NCBI RefSeq assembly: GCF_020531945.1
Contig: NZ_JAJATZ010000001.1
Span: 661,451-725,450 of the forward strand
Direction: 5' to 3'
DNA from: Loktanella gaetbuli
GTDB lineage: Bacteria; Pseudomonadota; Alphaproteobacteria; Rhodobacterales; Rhodobacteraceae
Length of the DNA stretch: 64,000 nucleotides
Positions 59,647 to 64,000 of the stretch are shown here, piece after piece. The notes beneath the pieces were generated by a model. That model made no database searches, was not told the DNA's origin, and saw only the letters and a program-made list of their open reading frames with translations. Each line of letters opens with the position of its first letter. Position 1 is the first letter of the stretch. The translations under genes were made by a program, and so were the position numbers.

Positions 59647-60846
59647 TTATTCAGTCACCACTTCGGCGACATTCACCACGGCTGCCAAATCGCCATCGGC
59701 CTCGAGATCAGCCAGCGCATAGGTGGCAGTCAGACTCTCTGCGGACAGCGCAAGGTTCGAGGTGACAGTGCCTGCGGCACCGGCCGGGCCGTAGTGCTGA
59801 CCATTCACGGCAAAATACACGGCGCCGCTTTCTCCGACCCGCAGGGTTGCCGGCTCTTCGGTGTTTGGCAGTGCAAAGGTGTCACCCGCGTTCATGATCC
59901 CTTCGAAAATGACGGAATCGTCTGCCGCACGCACGCGCACCCATGCGGGTCGCACAGCAACCAGTTGAACGCCGGGTGCCGGGTCTTCGCTGACTTGAAT
60001 GGCTGGTCCGATCGGCGTTTCGAGCGTCGGCGTCGCATCGGCCACCGCCTGCGCAAGCCCTGCATCGACGCTATTGGGGATCAATGTGCCGATCGTGCCG
60101 GGGTTCAACGTAGAGATTGGCGCATCCCGCGCCACAAGCACGGGCACCTCGAGAGCCTGGGGGCGATACAGACGGTCCAGCGCCTCGGTGCTGGTTCCGG
60201 CAAGTTCCGGCGTTGCATCGGTGTCAGTGTCGGGCAATGCGGTGGCACCAGCCAGCGGATCCAGGTCGGTCAGCACGACCGGCGTTTGTTCCACGGGTGC
60301 CAAGCGTACCTTTTGCACTTCTTGCAGAATGGCGAAACCGCCCCAGCCTAAACTGCCGATCAATGCAACCAACACCATGAGGGAACCAACTGCCGCAGGT
60401 TCAACACCCGTGAACATCCGATCGCCCCGCGGAATGAATGGCGTGGCGGAACTGGCAAAGATATCACGACCCGCACTCGGGGTTGCGGTGCCGACAGCCG
60501 GTTTGGCAGATGATGCCGCCTTTGACATACCGTGAGCCGTGGCAAACCCGCTTTCGCGGCAGAATGTATCAAAAGCCCAGTCCGGATCCATCTTGAGATA
60601 GCGCGCATAGGACCGCACATAACCGGCAATGAAACCCGGTGTGTCGAACGCGGCAGGATCAGCATTTTCAATCGCGGCAATGTAAGACGCCTTGATTTTA
60701 AGCTCGCTTTGAACGTCCAAGAGACTCTTGCCCAAGGTGGCACGCTCGCCACGCATCAGGTCGCCAAGGCGCAAGTCGAATGCGTCGAATCCCTTGGATT
60801 CGATCTCATCGGGCGTTTTGTTTCGCCGAAAAGTCTTTACGATCAT
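59647..60846 (-). CDS. rodZ: RodZ-like helix-turn-helix cell-shape protein
   Basis: A 399-residue protein with a cytoplasmic XRE helix-turn-helix (about 26-90: LGKSLLDVQSELKIKASYIAAI, shortened as KSLLDVQSELKIKASYI), one membrane helix (about 150-170), and a periplasmic C-terminal DUF4115 beta domain (about 300-390: VRPAWVRVRAADD, ALPNTEEPATLRVG). RodZ links MreB to the elongasome. Usual neighbour ispG follows. Confidence 0.9.
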   Translation of the reverse strand: MIVKTFRRNKTPDEIESKGFDAFDLRLGDLMRGERATLGKSLLDVQSELKIKASYIAAIENADPAAFDTPGFIAGYVRSYARYLKMDPDWAFDTFCRESGFATAHGMSKAASSAKPAVGTATPSAGRDIFASSATPFIPRGDRMFTGVEPAAVGSLMVLVALIGSLGWGGFAILQEVQKVRLAPVEQTPVVLTDLDPLAGATALPDTDTDATPELAGTSTEALDRLYRPQALEVPVLVARDAPISTLNPGTIGTLIPNSVDAGLAQAVADATPTLETPIGPAIQVSEDPAPGVQLVAVRPAWVRVRAADDSVIFEGIMNAGDTFALPNTEEPATLRVGESGAVYFAVNGQHYGPAGAAGTVTSNLALSAESLTATYALADLEADGDLAAVVNVAEVVTE

Positions 60847-60975
60847 GTGCTTAACCGCCGTCTGCCCTGCCTTGTGCCATTATCTCACATAAATGCGACC
60901 TAAAGTCGATTTATTTGTAGAAATTTGACACACAACATCTAGCAGAGCGTCACAGCCTTTGCACTCGCAGAAAGG

Positions 60976-62199
60976 TCAGCCCGCTAAATCGGCGCGATTC
61001 AGCGCACAATGGGACCACAGACCGTCCAACGCACGAACCAACGTGTCCATCTCGCGCGGACCATGCACCGGTGATGGTGTGAAACGCAGACGTTCTGTTC
61101 CGCGCGGCACTGTCGGATAGTTGATCGGCTGCACATAGATCCCGAAATCCTGCAACAGCATGTCGGACAGTTTCTTGGTGTGTTTCGGATCACCCACGAT
61201 CAGCGGCACGATATGGCTGCCATGGTCGATGATGGGCAGACCCATCCCCTTGAGCCGGGTTTTCAGAATGGCGGCTTGCGTCTGCTGCGCGTCGCGCAAC
61301 CCCTGGTCGGTCTTGAGGTGGCGAACACTCGCGGCAGCCCCTGCAGCCACGGCTGGAGGGATCGAGGTGGTAAAGATGAAACCCGGTGCATAGGACCTAA
61401 CCGCGTCGCACATCCGGGCCGAGGCCGCGATATAGCCCCCCATGACGCCATATGCCTTGGCCAGCGTCCCGTTGATGATGTCGATCCGCCCCATCAATCC
61501 GTCACGTTCGGCCACGCCCGCACCGCGCGGGCCATACATGCCGACTGCATGGACCTCGTCGATATACGTCAGCGCGTCGAATTCCTGTGCCAGGTCGCAG
61601 ATTTCGGCGATGGGACCAAAATCACCGTCCATCGAATAGATCGATTCAAATGCAATCAGCTTGGGGGCGGCAGGATCATCCGCTGCCAGCAATTCGCGCA
61701 AATGCGTCACATCGTTGTGGCGGAAGATCCGCTTGGCCCCGCCGTTGCGACGCACACCTTCGATCATGGACGCATGGTTCAGTGCGTCTGAATAAATGAT
61801 CAGACCGGGAAACAGTTTCGGCAGGGTCGACAGCGTCGCGTCATTGGCGATGTAGGCGCTGGTGAACAGCAGTGCTGCTTCCTTGCGGTGCAGATCGGCC
61901 AGTTCGGCCTCCAGCCGCTTGTGATAGACGGTGGTGCCGGAAATGTTGCGGGTGCCGCCCGATCCCGCGCCGGTCGCATCCAGTGCCTCGTGCATGGCGG
62001 ACAGCACGACGGGATGCTGACCCATGCCCAGATAATCGTTTCCGCACCAGACGGTGACCTGCTGGGTGCTGCCATCGGGTTTGTTCCAGACAGCATGTGG
62101 ATACTGACCCCGGGTGCGTTCGATGTCGATAAAGGTGCGATACCGGTCTTCGGCATGCAGACGGTCGATAGCGGTCGCGAGGGCAGCGTCGTAATTCAC
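60976..62199 (-). CDS. hemA: 5-aminolevulinate synthase
   Basis: PLP enzyme condensing glycine and succinyl-CoA to 5-aminolevulinate, first step of the C4 haem pathway typical of alphaproteobacteria. Starts MNYDAALATAIDRLHAEDRYR; the PLP lysine is in GTLAKAYGVMGG (about residue 246). The 407-residue length is standard. No FnrL-like site was found in the upstream gap. Divergent from the M20 peptidase. Confidence 0.97.
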   Translation of the reverse strand: MNYDAALATAIDRLHAEDRYRTFIDIERTRGQYPHAVWNKPDGSTQQVTVWCGNDYLGMGQHPVVLSAMHEALDATGAGSGGTRNISGTTVYHKRLEAELADLHRKEAALLFTSAYIANDATLSTLPKLFPGLIIYSDALNHASMIEGVRRNGGAKRIFRHNDVTHLRELLAADDPAAPKLIAFESIYSMDGDFGPIAEICDLAQEFDALTYIDEVHAVGMYGPRGAGVAERDGLMGRIDIINGTLAKAYGVMGGYIAASARMCDAVRSYAPGFIFTTSIPPAVAAGAAASVRHLKTDQGLRDAQQTQAAILKTRLKGMGLPIIDHGSHIVPLIVGDPKHTKKLSDMLLQDFGIYVQPINYPTVPRGTERLRFTPSPVHGPREMDTLVRALDGLWSHCALNRADLAG

Positions 62200-62342
62200 C
62201 GGGCAGGTCCTGTTATCGTTTCTTCGGTTCCGGACATATAGGGCGCATCACCGGACGACAATACGCGACCCACTGTCACGCTACTGGCACATGCGGTGAA
62301 ACCGGCTAGGTTTCACTTCAAACAGCAGAGAAAGACGCCGCA

Positions 62343-63716
62343 ATGTCCCTTGACCCAGTACTCGACCACATCGACGCAAACATTGATCCTGCGACCGAAC
62401 GGCTGCTGGACCTGCTCCGCATTCCGTCCATTTCCACCGATCCCGCCTACAAGGGTGATTGCGACCGTGCGGCCGACTGGCTGGTTGCGGACCTGCAATC
62501 CATCGGATTCGAGGCCACCAAGCACCCGACAACAGGACACCCGATGGTGGTCGCGCAGTCCGGCGGCGACGGCCCGCACATCCTGTTTTACGGGCATTAC
62601 GACGTGCAACCCGTGGACCCGCTGCATCTGTGGGACCGCGACCCGTTCGACCCCGCAGTCGAGCAGACGGACAAGGGGCCGGTCATTCGCGGGCGTGGCG
62701 CATCGGACGACAAGGGCCAGCTGATGACATTCATCGAGGCCTGTCGCGCCTGGAAAGCGGTGCATGGCACCCTGCCCGGAAACATCACCATCTTTTTCGA
62801 AGGTGAGGAGGAATCAGGGTCGCCGTCGCTGATCCCGTTTCTGAAAGACAACGCCGACCTGTTGCGCGCGGATATCGCGCTGATTTGCGACACCGGCATG
62901 TATGGCGACGCGACACCTGCGATCATCACGCAGTTGCGCGGACTGCTGGGCGAAGAAGTCACGATCACCGGCCCGTCCAAGGATTTGCATTCGGGCATGT
63001 ATGGCGGGATCGCGATGAACCCTGCCCGCGTCCTGGCCAAGGTGATTGCAGCACTGCACGATGAAACGGGACGTATCACTGTGCCTGGTTTCTATGACGG
63101 CGTACCCGAACTGTCGAACGAACTGGCCGCCGCCTGGGACGACCTGAATTTCGACGCCGAAGCGTTCCTGGGCGAAGTCGGACTGAAATATCCTGCTGGC
63201 GAACAAGGCCGCCGCCCGCTGGAAATGATCTGGTCGCGCCCCACCTGCGAGGTCAACGGCATGACCGCAGGCTATACCGGTGACGGGTTTAAGACAGTCT
63301 TGCCTGCGCAGGCCAGCGCGAAAATCAGTTTCCGCCTTGTGGGCCAGCAGGATCCCGAGGCGATCCGCGTGGCGTTCCGCAAGCAAGTCAGCGACATGAT
63401 TCCTGCCGATTGCGGTGTGACGTTTCACGCGCACGGGGCATCGGCAGCGGGCCAGATGACGACAACTCATCCGGCGTTCGATCAGGCCCGCCGCGCCCTG
63501 TCGGACGAATGGCCCAATGCAGCGGCATATGTCGGCTGTGGCGGTTCGATTCCCATCGCCGCCTATTTCAAGACCTATCTCGACATGGACGCCATGCTGA
63601 TCGGTTTCGGAAAGGACGACGATCAAATTCATTCCCCGAACGAGAAATACGACCTGTCATCCTTTCACAAGGGCACGCGCAGTTGGGCGCGAATCCTGCA
63701 TGCGATGACCCGCTGA
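62343..63716 (+). CDS. M20 family dipeptidase/metallopeptidase
   Basis: A 457-residue zinc exopeptidase of the M20 family. Zinc and catalytic residues lie in YGHYDVQP, GASDDKGQ, FEGEEESGS and HSPNEKYD. It probably hydrolyses dipeptides or N-acylated amino acids. ATG 62343 lies a few bases after GCAGAGAAAGACG. It is followed by palindromic repeats and the tRNA genes. Confidence 0.92.
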   Translation: MSLDPVLDHIDANIDPATERLLDLLRIPSISTDPAYKGDCDRAADWLVADLQSIGFEATKHPTTGHPMVVAQSGGDGPHILFYGHYDVQPVDPLHLWDRDPFDPAVEQTDKGPVIRGRGASDDKGQLMTFIEACRAWKAVHGTLPGNITIFFEGEEESGSPSLIPFLKDNADLLRADIALICDTGMYGDATPAIITQLRGLLGEEVTITGPSKDLHSGMYGGIAMNPARVLAKVIAALHDETGRITVPGFYDGVPELSNELAAAWDDLNFDAEAFLGEVGLKYPAGEQGRRPLEMIWSRPTCEVNGMTAGYTGDGFKTVLPAQASAKISFRLVGQQDPEAIRVAFRKQVSDMIPADCGVTFHAHGASAAGQMTTTHPAFDQARRALSDEWPNAAAYVGCGGSIPIAAYFKTYLDMDAMLIGFGKDDDQIHSPNEKYDLSSFHKGTRSWARILHAMTR

Positions 63717-63725
63717 CGGGGCCGC

Positions 63726-63743
63726 GATTTTTCGCGAAAAATC
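63726..63743. repeat. GATTTTTCGCGAAAAATC palindrome, copy 1
   Basis: A perfect 18-base palindrome 9 bases after the M20 stop. The second copy is 58 bases further on. Confidence 0.7.
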
Positions 63744-63781
63744 AAGAATGCGTCCGGCCTGTCGCAGGGTCGGGCGTGCAA

Positions 63782-63803
63782 CCGATTTTTCGCGAAAAAT
63801 CGG
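63782..63803. repeat. 22-base palindrome with the same core, copy 2
   Basis: A perfect 22-base palindrome: the 18-base core of copy 1 flanked by CC and GG. It lies 32 bases before the 3' end of the first tRNA-Asp. Confidence 0.7.
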
Positions 63804-63834
63804 CACCGGAAAGCAGGTTGAGAAAGGGGTGAAA

Positions 63835-63911
63835 TGGCGCGGTTGACGGGGCTCGAACCCGCGACCCCCGGCGTGACAGGCCGGTACTCTAACCAACTGA
63901 GCTACAACCGC
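63835..63911 (-). tRNA. tRNA-Asp (GTC)
   Basis: Minus-strand cloverleaf of 77 nt with encoded CCA. Acceptor GCGGTTG/CAACCGC, anticodon stem CCGGC/GCCGG with loop CTGTCAC (anticodon GTC), T-arm GGGTTCGAGCCCC, and discriminator G73, an Asp identity base. The flanking GC extends the acceptor helix in the DNA. Confidence 0.95.
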
Positions 63912-63947
63912 GCATTTCATCACGTTTGCGTACGTTTCGGGGGTCAA

Positions 63948-64000
63948 TGGCGCGGTTGACGGGGCTCGAACCCGCGACCCCCGGCGTGACAGGCCGGTAC
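63948..64000 (-). tRNA. tRNA-Asp (GTC), partial at window end
   Basis: Second copy, identical to the first over the 53 bases present (CCA end through T-arm, variable loop and anticodon stem-loop). The 5' part, including most of the D-arm, lies beyond the window. 36 bases separate the two copies. Confidence 0.92.

Noticed and set aside
63833..63913. 79-nt tRNA with a 9-bp acceptor stem
   Set aside because: Two outer G-C pairs are flanking DNA; a normal 77-nt tRNA with discriminator G73 and CCA fits at 63835-63911.
1..64000. CRISPR arrays, insertion sequences, integrases, rRNA genes
   Set aside because: Scanned by eye; no regularly spaced repeats, transposase-like proteins or rRNA segments were seen.

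Overview
The window is an ordinary chromosomal stretch of an alphaproteobacterium, most likely a marine Rhodobacteraceae (Roseobacter-group) species. Grounds: high GC content; a C4-pathway 5-aminolevulinate synthase (HemA); the argC-ccmE-ccmF-ccmH cytochrome c maturation arrangement; a fused indolepyruvate:ferredoxin oxidoreductase; a DUF1127 small protein; rodZ-ispG linkage; and tandem tRNA-Asp genes. The assignment rests on gene content and sequence style only. No insertion sequence, integrase, phage structural gene or CRISPR array was seen.

Layout. 1-3.4 kb (+): gltX, gltA and an acetyltransferase. 3.4-11.6 kb (-): an Old Yellow Enzyme reductase, a crotonase, then ccmH-ccmF, a three-gene lysis cassette (XhlA-like protein, holin, GH108 muramidase), ccmE, argC and murI. 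11.7-16.2 kb: fused indolepyruvate:ferredoxin oxidoreductase divergent from a LysR regulator. 16.2-19.4 kb (+): a candidate small RNA, purL, and the Fe-S partners bolA and grxD. 19.4-24.6 kb: zapA with a coiled-coil partner, divergent from transketolase; then a K+ channel/DoxX/DUF808 operon on the minus strand. 24.8-27.1 kb (+): two GAPDH paralogues separated by a 47-residue membrane peptide. 27.5-32.1 kb: DUF1127, coaD, a CBS protein, a membrane protein, a LysR regulator divergent from mmsA, and a cupredoxin. 32.2-38.7 kb (-): uvrA, lpdA, DUF924, an MFS permease. 38.9-43.8 kb: a periplasmic peptidoglycan-binding protein, queA, and a giant AsmA-like protein. 43.9-48.6 kb (+): bcp, a DUF455 gene broken by an amber codon, an M23 peptidase, bactofilin, and a DHA2 permease. 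48.6-56.2 kb (-): amidase, prfB, PBP1A, AmiC, aminotransferase. 56.3-57.9 kb (+): a DsbA-like protein and a metallo-hydrolase. 58.4-62.2 kb (-): ispG, rodZ, hemA. 62.3-63.7 kb (+): an M20 peptidase, then tandem tRNA-Asp genes on the minus strand.

Themes. Central carbon flow is well represented (gltA, tkt, two GAPDHs, lpdA, mmsA), and both GAPDH genes carry CG-centred LacI-type palindromes upstream. The cell envelope is the second theme (murI, PBP1A, AmiC, M23-bactofilin, RodZ, ZapA, AsmA-like). The most unusual element is the holin/endolysin/XhlA cassette sitting inside the cytochrome c maturation operon, a plausible lysis module for gene transfer agent release. Other items to follow up: the small RNA gene upstream of purL, a predicted cofactor difference between the two GAPDHs, the amber-interrupted DUF455 gene, and a family of short palindromic intergenic repeats.
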